The notes under the pieces: generated by a model
What the model saw: only the letters and a program-made list of their open reading frames with translations
What the model was told of the DNA's origin: nothing
Databases searched by the model: none
Translations under genes and position numbers: made by a program
Shown: positions 34,118 to 46,800 of the stretch, piece by piece
Layout: the number at the start of each line of letters is the position of its first letter
Numbering within the stretch: position 1 is the first letter of the stretch
Assembly (NCBI GenBank): GCA_032622095.1
Contig: CP136061.1
Coordinates: forward strand, 251,731,582-251,795,581
DNA: 64,000 nucleotides
Direction: 5' to 3'
DNA from: Siphonodentalium dalli
Taxonomy: Eukaryota; Mollusca; Scaphopoda; Gadilida; Siphonodentaliidae

Positions 34118-34739
34118 TACAATTTACAAGATGTGGCCCGTGATTTCTAAACAAGAAAATGATGAGAATTTACTATTATGGTGCTAAACAAACAGGAAAC
34201 TCAAACTCCAGGCAGAGTTATCACTGCCATAAGGACATTTGGAAAGGATTTCTTATGTGATCTTAGTTCTTATGTTTTAAGTTTAAAATTGTCTATGTCT
34301 GGCTCAGTGTATGTTGTTCTTATCAATACCGAAAGAATTACGTACATTACTGCAAACTTTTGGTGGCCAAATAAGATAATAGGTGACTAAAAATAGATGT
34401 AGGCTATCGGTCCGCAAAGTACCATCCTTGTGGCAGTGCTATATCGCAGTGCTAACGTAGAGGGCGCTGCATGGAGTTTGCAGGGTACTCTCCCGACGAG
34501 AGACCACATAGCCTGGTGCTCCGTCCTCAATCAATAATTGAGTTATCGGGTGTTCGCCGGAAAAACGATACGTCGAGGAACTTGACTAGTCTAAAGGCTA
34601 CCCAACCACCCGTAACAAATCATACCCATCGAGAGTTCAGTTCCAAGCAGAACAATACACACAACTAACTAATACATGTATATACCACACATACGGCGAA
34701 TGTGTCTTCATTTAGAGCATCTATATAGCCACAATTGGC
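34118..34739. other. Spacer, nothing recognised
   Basis: No motif recognised in the short open frames at 34178-34390 and 34471-34668. Confidence 0.4.
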
Positions 34740-36638
34740 AGGGTTTTGCTCATATGTTGACAACTGGGTTGACTTGGGATCTGTATTCGTGACTTGGCAC
34801 ATGGAAGAGATTTTGGGCTCAGGGGAATATTTATGGATTTTTTTTATATATTAAAGTTATTACGTAACCCATTATAGTTTTTACTTCCAGCACTGAATGT
34901 TAGTGTTTTCGGATAGGTCTGTATCTATGTAAAATATATGCTTTGAGCTCGCGAGTGGTATGTAAGGATATAGAGCTAAAACCACACAGCACCCGTGCCT
35001 CTAAAATCATATTTTGGAGTCAGTGTTTTCTCAGACAATAACCATTCTGAAAATTATTCCACATTTGACTTTATATATAATATAGGCAGGAAATGAACAT
35101 AAATAATTTAATTGGGCACCTGGAAGGGATTTTCGGCTCAGGGGAAGGGAATTTTTGTGTTTTTAATAGCCAAATTGGTAATTTCAACTTGAATTGGGCC
35201 TTGTAAACCATTATAGGTGTTTCATTCCAGCACTTTTAGGATTTGCCAGCATCTATATAAAAGAATTGCAAAAGGTTTGGGATCCATTGGGACTTAGGGT
35301 AAGTCCCATACTACACGTGATAAAACCATAGAGCACCCGTGCCTAAACAATCATATTATGAGGTCAGTGTCCTATCAGATTATACTCATTATGAAGATAA
35401 TTCCACATTTGACTATAGCATGTAGGCAGGTAATGAACTAAAACTTATTCGGGCACCTGGATGGGATTTTGGGCTCAAGGGGAGGGAAATATTTGTTTAT
35501 TAATATTAAAATTGGCATATTTGTCTGCATCTTTATAAAAGAATTGCAAAAGTCTGGGCTCCTCAGTGGGATTTAAAGGCATCGAGCCGATCCAACACCC
35601 ACAGCACCCACGACAAAACCATATACAGCATTCGTGCCTATACAATCATATTTCTGGGTCAATGTATAGTGGGTATAGTCTGAGAGAACAGTGATCCCGA
35701 AATAAGATTTTATAGGCATGGGTGCTGTATTGTTTTATCATGGGTGCTGTGGCTGTTGGGCCGGATCAATACCACCCAGGAGCCCAAACTTTTGCATATA
35801 TTTTATATAAATGCAGACCTATCCCAAAACAATAAACGTGCTGGAAGTAAAAACCGATAATGGGTTACAGCGCCCAATTGAAGTTAAATATACCAATTTA
35901 AATATTAAAATAACAGACATTCCACTCCACCTGATTCCACAACCCCTTCCAGGTGCCCAAATATTTTTGTTCAGGGCCTGCCTATATTCTAAAGTCAACT
36001 GTGGAATTATTTTCATAATGAGTATAGTCTGATGGAACATTGACCCCGAAATATGATTTTATAGGCACGGGTGCTGAGTGGTTTCATCAAGGGTGGTATG
36101 GGTCTTTGGGACCAATGCATTGCCCTTAAATCCCAATGGAACCCAAACTTTTGCAAATCTTTTATATAGATGCTGGTCTATCCTATCCAAAAAACACTAA
36201 CAGTACTGGACAGAAGCACCTATAATGAGTTGCATGGTCCAAATCAAGTTAAAAAATACAATATTGACTATTAAAACACAAATAGTCCACTCCCTTTGAG
36301 CCCAAAATGCATTACAGGTGCCCATATAGTTTTTGCTCAGTGTCTTCCTATATTCTAAAGTCAAATGTGAAATAATTTCTAGAAGGAGTATAGTCGGAAC
36401 CCGAAATATGCTTTTAAATGCACAGGCACTGTATGGTTTTATCGTGGGAGAATTGATGTTGGTGTCGGACCGGCTGCTTGCCATTAAGAACCACTGGGGA
36501 GCCCAAACTTTTACAGATATTTTACACCGATGCAGACCTATCTAACAACACTTACAGTACTGACGTTAACCACTTATAATGGGTCACAGGGCCGCTTCTA
36601 GTTAAGAATAACAAATTGACTATTAAAACACAAATATG

Positions 36639-37029
36639 TGACCCGCCATATCAAATCCAGGTCGCCTTGCATATATAAGAGAATGCATTGGCCTAACAAT
36701 TTTTTACAATTTTAATAATTTTTTCTTGTATTCTTTAACAATTTTATAATTCACCCATACAGAGCCCCAGACAAACATGAGCAGACGACACTCTTCTATA
36801 TGCTTCTATATATGTGTGGGGCTCCCTGAAGGGTAATGGATGTTTTTTTATTTTATGTCCTAAAAATTGTAAGAAACATTTATTTAAAAAAAATGATAAA
36901 AAATTGTTAGGCCAATGCATTCTCTTATATATGCGAGGCGACCTATGGTCGACTCGCATATATAAGAGAATGCATTGGCACAGGGTAAAAAAAATCCCGA
37001 CTTACGACTGGATTTGATATGGCGGGTCA
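36639..37029. mobile_element. MITE related to 11891-12334, partly deleted
   Basis: TGACCCGCCATATCAAATCC ends on both sides. The left internal hairpin is reduced to half (36661-36692), while the right one is complete (36912-36978). The middle is nearly identical to the copy in the deiodinase 3' region. Inserted in the 355-bp array. Confidence 0.85.
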
Positions 37030-37305
37030 ATTATCCTCCACTTGAGCCCAAAATCCATTCAATGTGGCCAAATATTTTGTGTTGATTGCCCACCTACATT
37101 CTAAAGTCAAATGTGGAATTATTCTTATAATGGGTATAGTCTGATAGAACAATATTAGCCCCCAAAATATTATTTTATAGGAACGGGTGCTGTATAATTT
37201 TACCATGGGGGTATGGGCGTTTGGCCGAGTCCTTACGTTTAAAGCCCAATGGCGCCCAACCTTTTGCAAATCTTTTTGCTGACCTATACAAAAACACTAA
37301 ACGTC

Positions 37306-39898
37306 CAGGGGCCTATACTATAGAATACAATTTTTGTAATAGCAGGCTTATTTGAGCCGCACAGAAGGTGTCGAGTACTATGGACCACTGTAATCTAACA
37401 GCGAACGCGATTTCTTGTAAATCACAAAAAGACGGCAAATCGAGTACTATCGACCACCGTTCGTTGAACGCACATCTAAACATTTGTGATTTTGTCAAGA
37501 TAAATTACTCTAATGATATATGCGAATGATATGGCAATGCCTATTTGTGTCAGTTGGTGTGTGATTTAGTTGATGAATAAAGGTACATTACAGATACAGA
37601 TAAGTTTAATAGGCAAAACATCCTTATAAGGACAGTATGCAAACATATTAATATATAGTTGTACATTGAACAATACAATAAATGATATAATAATAGATGG
37701 TAATATATAACCATTTAAGTAAAGCTGAATGTGCATAGGGTCGTCTCGTCTTCATTTATTCATTGCTTATGAGGCGATGCTCATCGCGTGCGGAAAATAA
37801 TTTTAGGATAATATGATATATTGAAGTGCACGAATTTGAAATATTGTTGGATAGGATTTTGACAAGCTGTTCAGTTTGTGTCATGTTTTCAAAGTCTGGG
37901 AACTGTGTCTTCATAAGAGTTATTAGTTCGAGCCGCGGTGTGTGGTAAGCACTACATTCCAAAAGAAAGTGTTTTTCATCTTCAATAGCATCATCGGAAC
38001 AAATTATACATAGTCTTTGTTCCAATGCCGTCGGTGGTTGGGTGTGGCGTCCCTTTTCAATAACCAGTTTATGATTACTTATACGCAGTCTAGTAAAAAC
38101 GATTCTATTTCTATTGATGGTGTGTGAAGAAGATAAGGTTCTATTTCGTACTTAAGTTTGAAAAGTCGGTATGTTCGTAATTTATTACTTCCCGTTTTTG
38201 AGCATTCATCAGTGAGACTCTGTCTGAAATATATATAATAATCTTCAATAAGATTTCTTTTGAATTGACTCAGAACTGGACCCTGATTGTTTAGGTCTGC
38301 AATATTCCACCCCAGTGAATCTGCCGTTTTGAAGATTGATTTCTTAACCGATGCCACTTGTTGTGTGACTAGTTTCCGATACTTGGGTTATTTTGACCAC
38401 AATTGCGCACGATGAAAAGTAATTCTTTCAGTAGCGTGTGGAATACTTACCATTTTCAGATGTTACATGTTTATTAACGGTTTGTCGAAAAAGGTCGGCA
38501 AACACACACATCGGTTGCCGTTCAAATGGCCACATCAACTTTATATAGCAATATTACCAAGGATGGAACCTGATTTGTCTAGCTAGCTTTGTCTGGCTGA
38601 AATATTAGTGGGAACATCTAGACCTTAATAGTTGAAAAGTTTGAGGTAACATGCCGCTGGAAAAATTCAACCCATGATGGGGGTGCGATGGCTGTTCTCG
38701 GACTTGGTATTTTCGACCTGTGTCAAGGATGGGTGTTCATTTGGAAATTCCAATGTGGACCAACACTCCCTCGTCCAGGGTCTCCGGAGACACCCAGCCT
38801 CGATTTTAAAACATATATATAGCACCATCTACTTAAACTATACCTAATTCTCAGTACCTTCCATTTATACCCAACTAAGCGGCTTAATTTAGGTAAACAT
38901 ATGACATTTGGTTATAACCAACACGCACTACAACATTGGTAAGTTAAGGATCGGGGAACCACAATTTTTTCTAAAAATTCACTCATGGAACATTCTGTGC
39001 GGCACTATTGGCCAAATTAAATTGTTTACACCACAAGGTGAACGCACACAAATGCCATGCGGTTCAAATATGTTACATAATGTCATGGTAAATATTTGGG
39101 GTCCACTGATTCTTAACGCAACTTAGCCTGAAATTATCAGTAACTGTTTCAACACGAAATGCCACCACCCCCGATTCACCGCGTATCCGTGTACCTTCGC
39201 ACAAAGATCGTTTATATATATATATATATATATATATACGTTTTGAGCCCAAGCCCGATAACTGTAACTCTTTAGTTCCATTCATAATTAAAATCTAGGC
39301 CGCTGACATGGCAATCTCCTTTCAAATCCATTGAGGGTAAACCATCTCAATGGGTTAACAATTGAGAATCCGTGACCGCATTACAAAGAGCATGTACCCA
39401 GCTAATCGCATTCACCATTTTCCGCACGGATAATCGTCGTGAAAAATCAATAATGTAGCCTGTGCAGTTGTAATCTAATAATGAAATTTCACAAAAATGG
39501 TATTATTGCTGTACTATAGAACCCGCTTAGCCAGTACTTTATCATTCCGTATTGCGAATTTTTACATATTACAAAGCTGTAGCGTTCGAGTACTATGAAA
39601 ACATGAACAGATGAAACTTTCAGGCCCCCTTTTTCTCCACCAAATGCAAAGATTTTCCGGTCAAGTGAATCCCGGTATATAGATGGTTCGCCAAAAAGAT
39701 CATATAAGTCATTACATGTCAATGTATTTTGCATATAAAGAGTTTTGGGCATATGTTGAGTTTCAATCTACAATGAAAGAAATACACTGATAGAAATACA
39801 GTCGAATACTATATAACACAAAATATGTGTTACAAAATTAGTAAATAACAAATTAACGCTGATATTACAAACATTGTATTCTATAGTATAGGCCCCTG
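37306..39898. mobile_element. 2.6-kb inverted-repeat element containing a LINE fragment
   Basis: CAGGGGCCTATACTATAGAA at the left and its exact complement at the right end (39898) delimit sequence foreign to the 355-bp array. The array resumes in phase on the right with 'cctataatgg'. The end sequence CAGGGG resembles hAT termini, but no transposase or clear 8-bp duplication was seen. It contains the LINE fragment 37741-38400 and a small (TA)n run near 39213. The rest (38400-39890) has no recognised gene. Confidence 0.6.
37741..38400 (-). pseudogene. LINE C-terminal fragment, one frameshift
   Basis: Two open frames read as one protein end. 38357-38079 has NKLRTYRLFK and KYEIEPYL. Then, in the neighbouring frame, TRLRISNHKLVIEKGRH leads into 38025-37756 with LCIICSDDAIEDEKHFLLEC, the Cys-Cys-His-Cys arrangement found at the end of many non-LTR ORF2 proteins. 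The frame changes by one base near 38085. It is 5'-truncated, with no polymerase core in view. It differs from the LINE at 17389, so a second lineage is likely. Confidence 0.75.
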
Positions 39899-41164
39899 GA
39901 ATGAATCACCTATAATGGGGTTACAGGGATCAATTCAAGTTTAAAATGCCAATTTGACTATTAAAACACAAATATTCCCCTCCAACTCCACTGAGCCCAA
40001 AATCCCATCCAGTTGCCCATATAATTGTTTTCATTGCCTGCCTTTATTGTAAGGTCAAATGTGGAATAATTTTCAGAATGGGTATAGTCTGATAGAACAC
40101 TGTATGATTTATCATGGGCGAAATGGGTGTTAGGCACGGGCGCTGTATATGGATTATAAGCACGGGCTCTGTATATGATTTTATAGGCACGGGAGCTGTG
40201 TATGGTTTTATAGGCACAGACGCTGTACATACGGTTTTATCGTAGAGCTGTGTGTGTTATTTTTAAATCACACACAGGAGCCAAAAACTTGGCAAATGTT
40301 TAATATACATACCTAATCAAAAAATTAACTGTGCTGGAAGTATAAACCTATTAAACCTATAATGGATTACAGGGCCCAATTCATGTTGAGTATACCAATT
40401 TTAGGATCAAAAGAACAATTACTCCGATTCCCTGAGCCCAAAAACCCTTCCAGGTGCCCAAATAATTTTTGTTTTCCATTGCCTTTATATATTTTTAAGT
40501 CAAATGTGGAGTAATTTCCAGAATGAGTATATATAGTCTGAGATGACACCGACTCCGAAATATGATTTTGAAGCCACGTACAGGTACTGTGCAGTTTTGT
40601 CATGGGTAGTGTGGGTGTTGGGCCAGCGCCATGCCCTTGAACCCCAATCAGGAGCCCAAACTTTAGTAACTATGTTATATAAATGCAGACTTACCTATTC
40701 AGAAACACTTAGAGTGCTTGTGATAAACACATTAAATGGGTTAAAAAAATACCCATTTGGCTATTAAGAACACAACTATTCAACTCCTCCTGCGTCCATG
40801 ATCGCTCCCATGTGCCCAAGTAGTTTTTGATCAGTGCCTGTCTATATTCAAAAGTTAACCATGGAATAATGTCCTGAATGAATAGAGTCTGAGAGAACAC
40901 TGACCCAGAAATATGATTTTAAAGGCACAGGTACTGTATGTTTTTTCATGGGTGCTGTGGGTGTTGGGCCGGCTGCTTGCCCTTAATTCCCTCCGATGAG
41001 CTCAAACTTTTACAAATCTTTTATATTGATGCAGCCTTATCCAAAACATATGAAGCACTGGAGATAAACACCTATAATGTGTTACAGGGCCCAATACAGG
41101 TTAAAAATACCAATTTTACTATTAAAACACAAATACCCACATCCCCACTGAGCCCAAGATCCCT

Positions 41165-41475
41165 TTAACTCTTTACCCAACAGAACGGCCCTGTGCCAAT
41201 GCATTCTCTTATATATGCGAGTCGACCATAGGTCGCCTCGCATATATAAGAGAATGCATTGGCTTAACAAATATTAAAAATTCTAAAATTGTCAAAGAAT
41301 GTAGAAAAATATTATAAAAATTGTTAAAAAATGTAAGAAAAAATTCTAAAATTGTTAAAGAATGTAAGAAAAATGGTAAAAAGCGTTTTTTTTAGGCCAA
41401 TGCATTCTCTTATATATGCGAGGCGACCTATGGTCGACTCGCATATATAAGAGAATGCATTGGCACAGGGTAAAA
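41165..41475. mobile_element. Hairpin-bearing TTAA MITE, rearranged right end
   Basis: Starts after TTAA with CTCTTTACCCAACAGAACGG, as in the gypsy-relic MITE. It carries two complete 67-bp hairpins (41196-41262 and 41397-41463) in opposite orientation around AT-rich 'ttgttaaagaatgtaagaaaa' repeats. The right end stops at 'cacagggtaaaaa' with no matching terminal repeat. About 240 bases of the host 355-bp unit are missing there, so a deletion followed or came with insertion. Confidence 0.75.
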
Positions 41476-42030
41476 AATGATGCAGACCTCTCAAACACAC
41501 TAAACGTACTGGAGTTAAACACATATGTGTTACAGGGCCCAATGAAAGTTAAAAATACCAATTTGTCTTTTAAAAAACACAAATATTCACCTCCCCACTG
41601 AGCCCAAAATCCCCACTGAGCGCAAATATGTTTTGTTCAGGGCGTGGCTATATTCTAAAGACAATTGTGGAATAATTGCCAGATTGAGTATAGTCTGAGA
41701 GAAAACTGCCCCAGAAATATGATTTTATAGGTACGGTGCAGTATGGTGTTATAGGCACGGTGCAGTATGGTTTTATAGGCACGGTGCAGTATGGTTTTAT
41801 AGGCACGGTGCAGTATGGTTTTATAGGCACGGTGTAGTATGGTTTCATCATGGTATTGTAGGTGTTGGGTCCGCTCCATACCCTTTAATCCCCACGAGGA
41901 GCCTAAACGTTTGCAAATCTTTTTAAATAGATGCAGAACTAGGTGTGTTTTAGAGCGGAAATCGACATGTGACTTTAAACGCTCATACAATGTTCTTAAC
42001 ATCCGGGGTATAGTGGGAAGAGATTTATCA

Positions 42031-42359
42031 CATAATTAGCCCCTAAGCCCGGTCTCATTTTGTTTTTATTTAGGCACACGTGTATTATCGGCTCACACAA
42101 TCATAAGATATTCGATTTGTGTTGGGTCATTAAGTGTTAAATGTGAGATAAACATTGCTGACAAGTGTGGTTGAACAATTTTGTCAACATGAAAGACACA
42201 TTTAAAATGGAACTATATTTTTTCTTGAAGGTGTCTTTACTTCTGTTTGTGGTTGTAATATTAGGAAATCAATATTAATTTAACACCAGTCGTTTCGCGA
42301 TCATTTTTCCTTGCTAAACTGTGATTATGTGATACAATGGATCTCAAATTCGTCGCAAT
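42031..42359. other. Spacer, nothing recognised
   Basis: Unique-looking sequence with no gene recognised. Confidence 0.4.
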
Positions 42360-42640
42360 TCTATACGACTTTTATTAACCTCGTCCACTGAATTCGATTC
42401 GAGCCTCGTAAAGCTCGAATTGAATCACTCGGTTAATACAGTTTTTATAGAATTTCGACTCATTGGAGACTCTTTATACATAGAGGATCTCACATGAGTT
42501 TCTATTTTATACGGAATTTATCAACCGAGTTCACTAAATTCGATTTGAGCCGAGGTTTACCGAGGCTCAAATAGAATTTAGAGGACGAGGTTGATAAATT
42601 ACGTATAAAATAGGACGAGTGTGAGATACCTTTTATCACA
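42360..42640. repeat. Pair of inverted repeats ('aatttatcaacc' family), copy 1
   Basis: 42367-42460 and 42500-42610 each fold on themselves through 'ctcg..cactgaattcga' / 'tcgaat..agtg..cgag'-type arms. The second recurs in reverse complement at 56925-57066. Confidence 0.7.
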
Positions 42641-43354
42641 TGATCAAATAAACCCGAAGCAAGGCGAAATATTCATCGAAAACAACAATCATAAACTACA
42701 GCGATCGCAAGTTATTTGACGAACGCCGTGACGTCATCGCACGCGCTGATATTAAACGTGTCTATTACCGATAATTATGAAACTGCTTTTATGGCCAAAT
42801 TATGTGATAAATATTAATACATGATAAATGAATACATGATAAATAAATTATTGCTCACTAGAGACTCTCTATACACATAAATACATGATAAATAAATGAT
42901 TGCTGATCATTGCTCACTAGATACTCTCTATACATATGCATTTTGTCTTCTGCAAATTAGGGAATATAGAATCTTCCCAGGAGGGAAAAAGTACCTGGTA
43001 ACTAACAAGAAATTCAATTAATTGAGGAAAAACACCCACTGTCCTGAGTGGTATTGATAAGCTATTGGGGGGGGGGGGTCTACCACTTCGCACGCAAAAT
43101 AACACGAATGACACCAACAGCTTGTATGTGAGAATTATCCACCATATATGGTAGATATTCAACCAGACTGTGCTTAAGTTTCTCAATTGGTGACTGATGT
43201 ACATATACAGTACACACAAATAGTAATAACAATTAACGTTGTGATTTTGAAATTAACCATGCTAGAATATTGACGGTAAGGTGGTATTAACTACTACGAG
43301 CATAATAATAGTACTATTCTTTTATAATATATGTGGGCATGATGTATGGAAATA
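42641..43354. other. Spacer with short repeats
   Basis: 'tactctctatacaca' words near 42865 and 42920, and a G run near 43070. No gene recognised. Confidence 0.4.
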
Positions 43355-43358
43355 TTAA

Positions 43359-43827
43359 AGGTACTCAATCCGATAAAACTCATCTCAATTACTATTTCAA
43401 TGGCTTCGGGGTCAAAAATATTTGATTCGAGTCGAGGAAGTCACCCATCAAAGCTCAGATTTGTTAGATATCGATTTTATAAATCTATTATTTTTCATTA
43501 TCGGGAATTCTTTCTGGCCCAGAAGACATTCAAAATTGCATACCCTGATTATAGAATTATCCATCTTTGTCTGTTTGAATAGAGTTTTGGCGTAAAATCT
43601 CGAGCAGGTTACCAAATTGACGGCAGTTATTAGTACTCATCTCGAGCAATTAACAAATTTCAAAAATCAATATCTAATAACTCTGAGCTTTGTTTGATGG
43701 TTTCCTCGACTCGAATCAAATATTTTTTACCCCCAAAGCCAAAGAAATAGTAATATAGGACCCTCTGATCGGATTGTTGTTGTTGGAATCTGTTGAGATG
43801 GGGACCCTCTTTTCGGATTGAGTACCT
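43359..43827. mobile_element. TTAA-flanked MITE, copy 1
   Basis: AGGTACTCAATCCG at the left and CGGATTGAGTACCT at the right, with TTAA at 43355-43358 and 43828-43831. Inner subterminal inverted repeats include 'gattcgagtcgaggaa' and 'ttcctcgactcgaatc'. A nearly identical copy lies at 56402-56880. TTAA is the piggyBac-type target; no transposase is present. Confidence 0.85.
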
Positions 43828-43879
43828 TTAAAGGACAAACCAATAGTTACAATACAATTATAACTGTTTTTTTTTTAAT

Positions 43880-44330
43880 TGAGAGCAAGAAGAGCTAATT
43901 GTGCTTAAACACAATAAGGGATATTCCTTATTGCGCTTATAAGCTCAATAAGGGAATCTCTATTGGGCTTAAGCGCAATAAGGGAATTTTTAATTGCGCT
44001 TAAGCGCAATGAAGAATGTTCAAATTTCGCTGATAAAGCCTAATAATGAATCTCTTATTAAAGAATAATATATTATATATAGTACATAAACTCCTTATAA
44101 TACAGATGGTGTAGTCCATCTCCATTCTCCATGGCACAATGGGTGGAACAAATATAGGATTATTCTACTATTTGCAGAAGGGTGATCTAATGAGAGGTAT
44201 ATTAATTGTGTTTAAGTGGAATGGGAAGTAATTGCGGTTAAGCATAATAAGGAATGTCTTATTGCATTCTCATTGGGCTTAAGCGCAATTAGAGATTCCT
44301 TAAGTTATTGCGGTTAATCGAAATTGTCTA
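43880..44330. repeat. Dispersed palindromic words GCGCTTAAGCGC, block 1
   Basis: Repeated 'cttaagcgcaataaggga' and 'attgcgcttaagcgcaat' words at irregular spacing, some mutated. Block 2 is at 45000-46095. Confidence 0.65.
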
Positions 44331-44999
44331 TTAAATGTCAATTTTGATTCCCATAGAGATCATCAATGATGTCTATGCGCAAAGGCACCTTGACAATCGT
44401 TATGTTTGAAGTGTCAAAAATAAAAGCAGCAAACGCCACCTGCTGGACAAAAAAAGCATCAAAATTACTACTGTCACAGTCAAAACACAGTGTAGAAACA
44501 CAGTGCAGTGTACTAGGTAGGTTAACCCTCACAAACAATGCTCTTGCCCTTGAGTTCAATTTCATCAGCATATAAGATCCCACTGCTGCCACCCAATGTA
44601 TAAGCACGGCCATTCAATGTATGAACAGAATCATTCAACATTTTGATTATGTTTTTTATTGTTTTTAAACAATTCCTACATATATATTAATAGCTGTGTG
44701 CAAGAATTCATTTAGTATAAAAAGGGTTAAACGGCTTCTGTCATTTTTTAACTTGACTTCTTTTTCGGTAGTATTTTTCAAAAATAATTTGAAATTAAAC
44801 CTTCCCACCATCAAACCTATGAAACCATATGGATACACCATTGTTCATGTATGCATGTGTATAAGCACCTTGACATGTGTAATATATGTCTGTCTCTATA
44901 TGTAAGTTATATGTGTGTGTTAACACATGCATGTAATGGTGTATGTATTAGAGTGCACCTACACATGTATGAATGGAAGGGTGTTTTCACATTTATTCC
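44331..44999. other. Spacer, nothing recognised
   Basis: Short open frames (44338-44613 on -, 44696-44905 on +) carry no recognisable motif. Confidence 0.4.
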
Positions 45000-46095
45000 T
45001 TATTTGTGCTTATGCACAACTATTTGGGTTTAAGCGCAGATATTTGGCCTTGAGCGTGAATATTTGTGCTTATCGCAAATAAAAATTCATATGCATTGAT
45101 CCCCCCTTAATTAATTTTAAATGGCACAGTGCCTAAACACACCACTCAAGTCTATGTAGATCCACCATATGAGTGAAGCAATCCCCCCCCCAGTAACTCA
45201 TAATTCCCTTTTTTGAACATGGAAATGGTAAAGATCTAAATGATATGTCTGTTATAAAATATATTTTTGGGGGCAGGGATGCTGATATTAGATAGGGTTC
45301 CCCCTTCTTTCAAGTCAATAAGTACACCATATGAGAAAAGCAAGCCCCCCTCTCATTAACCCCTAATTACCTTTTTATGGCCATGGAACTGGTATTATAT
45401 CTATGCATGAAATGTCCCTTTAATAAAATATACAAGCGCGCTGGGGGTAAGGCACCAATTACTGGGACACCAGGAGCAGAGATGGTGATATGCATATGGA
45501 AATATGTTTTTCTTCAAATTTCGAGTTTATAGTGGACTACTACTATGAGATGAACTCAATCATTCATAATTGGAGGAGAGTAAGGGGGTGTCAAACGCTT
45601 AAATCATATACGCGTAACCTCAAATAAATTGTTAGATGTATGTTTGCACTTGAGCGCAAATAATTTCTGCTTAAGCGCAAATATCTGCGCTTAAGTTTAA
45701 GCGCAAATCAATAATAAATGTGAAAAGGGCCTCCCATATGTAGGTTCTTGGGTTTCCAGTGTATGGTATTAGGCTTCAGACAAACAAAAATCTCTGTATT
45801 TTGAAGGGCTTGAGACCTACTGCACCATAACCCATTAGAATATGTGATTGTTGTAATCAAACACATGTGTTAATATGGTATGCATTACGCCTGCATTGAA
45901 TTTTTTTTCAGGAGCTGATCTTAATGCTCATGGGGAATTGATGGTATTTCCACATCAGCTGGTGTTGATGCTCATCCTTTTCATATAAATCATTTATGTG
46001 TGCTTAAACACAAATATTTGTGCGTAAATGATTATTTGCACTCAAGCACAAATATTTACATTTAAGCGCAAATATTTGCACTTAGCGCACATAAG
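45000..46095. repeat. Dispersed palindromic words GCGCTTAAGCGC, block 2
   Basis: Clusters at 45003-45080, 45640-45715 and 46000-46095 with 'tatttgtgcttaagcgcaaa'-type 20-bp units. Sequence between the clusters is unremarkable. Confidence 0.65.
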
Positions 46096-46469
46096 GAATA
46101 AATGTGAAAACGGCCTCCCATACATCCCCCGATGTTATGTAAGGGCATATATGCCAAACATTGACTGTTTTTGTATAATTGGACAGAGTTCACCTCTAAT
46201 GTATCCTGTCATTTATTTGGAAAAGGGCGTGGACCTTGACCTGGGACTTTTATTTATTTGTTTTTGAATGAAGTTCATCTCACAATTTATGCGAGTGCAC
46301 CTATCGTCCATATACAAAAATTTCCTCTCTGCATTTTCAAGGGCTTGAGACCTTCAATTAATCATATTACTAGTAATATATTAATTGGCTGCATTATAAA
46401 ATTTTGTTATATTAATATTTCCTCTATGCGTTTTCTTGAGACTAGGAGGTATATAGTTATTATATGATC

Positions 46470-46800
46470 GGTCGATCGGTTTGCTTCATACCATTATAAT
46501 ACACCATACGCATGCTGGTGAGCTGATACACCATTCTAATATGGTGTAATATACGATATGCGAGATCGGTCTACTATACACCATTATGATATATGATAAG
46601 TCTGTCGGTCTACTGAACACCATTATAATATACAATATGTGGGTCGGTCTAATACACATCATTATAATATATATTACAAATTATAGTAGACTGACATGCA
46701 TATCGTATATTATAGTGATGTAGAGTAGACCGACACAAGTGTTGTATATTATGATGGTGAATAGTAGACTGACATGTGCACCGTACCACTATAATCAAAG
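46470..46800. repeat. Inverted array of 'cggtctactatacaccatta' units
   Basis: Units of about 60 bp ('ggtctacta.acaccattataatatacgatatg') run forward at 46475-46670 and as reverse complements at 46680-46790, with the turn near 46675. Related words occur again near 47848-47905. Confidence 0.7.

Larger units (their letters stand above)
34740..42030. repeat. Degenerate 355-bp tandem array with orientation switch
   Basis: Each unit carries, in order, 'gagcccaaacttttgc', 'gatgcagacctat', 'cctataatgggttacaggg', 'ctattaaaacacaaat', 'aaatgtggaataatt', 'gagtatagtctgatagaaca' and 'ataggcacgggtgctgtat'. 'gcagacctatc' and its variants recur near 35813, 36170 and 36530. Units left of about 35670 read as the reverse complement and units right of it are forward. 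Insertions at 36639-37029, 37306-39898 and 41165-41475 interrupt it. Small local triplications of 'ataggcacggtgcagtatgg' occur at 41728-41840. No coding content. Confidence 0.8.
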
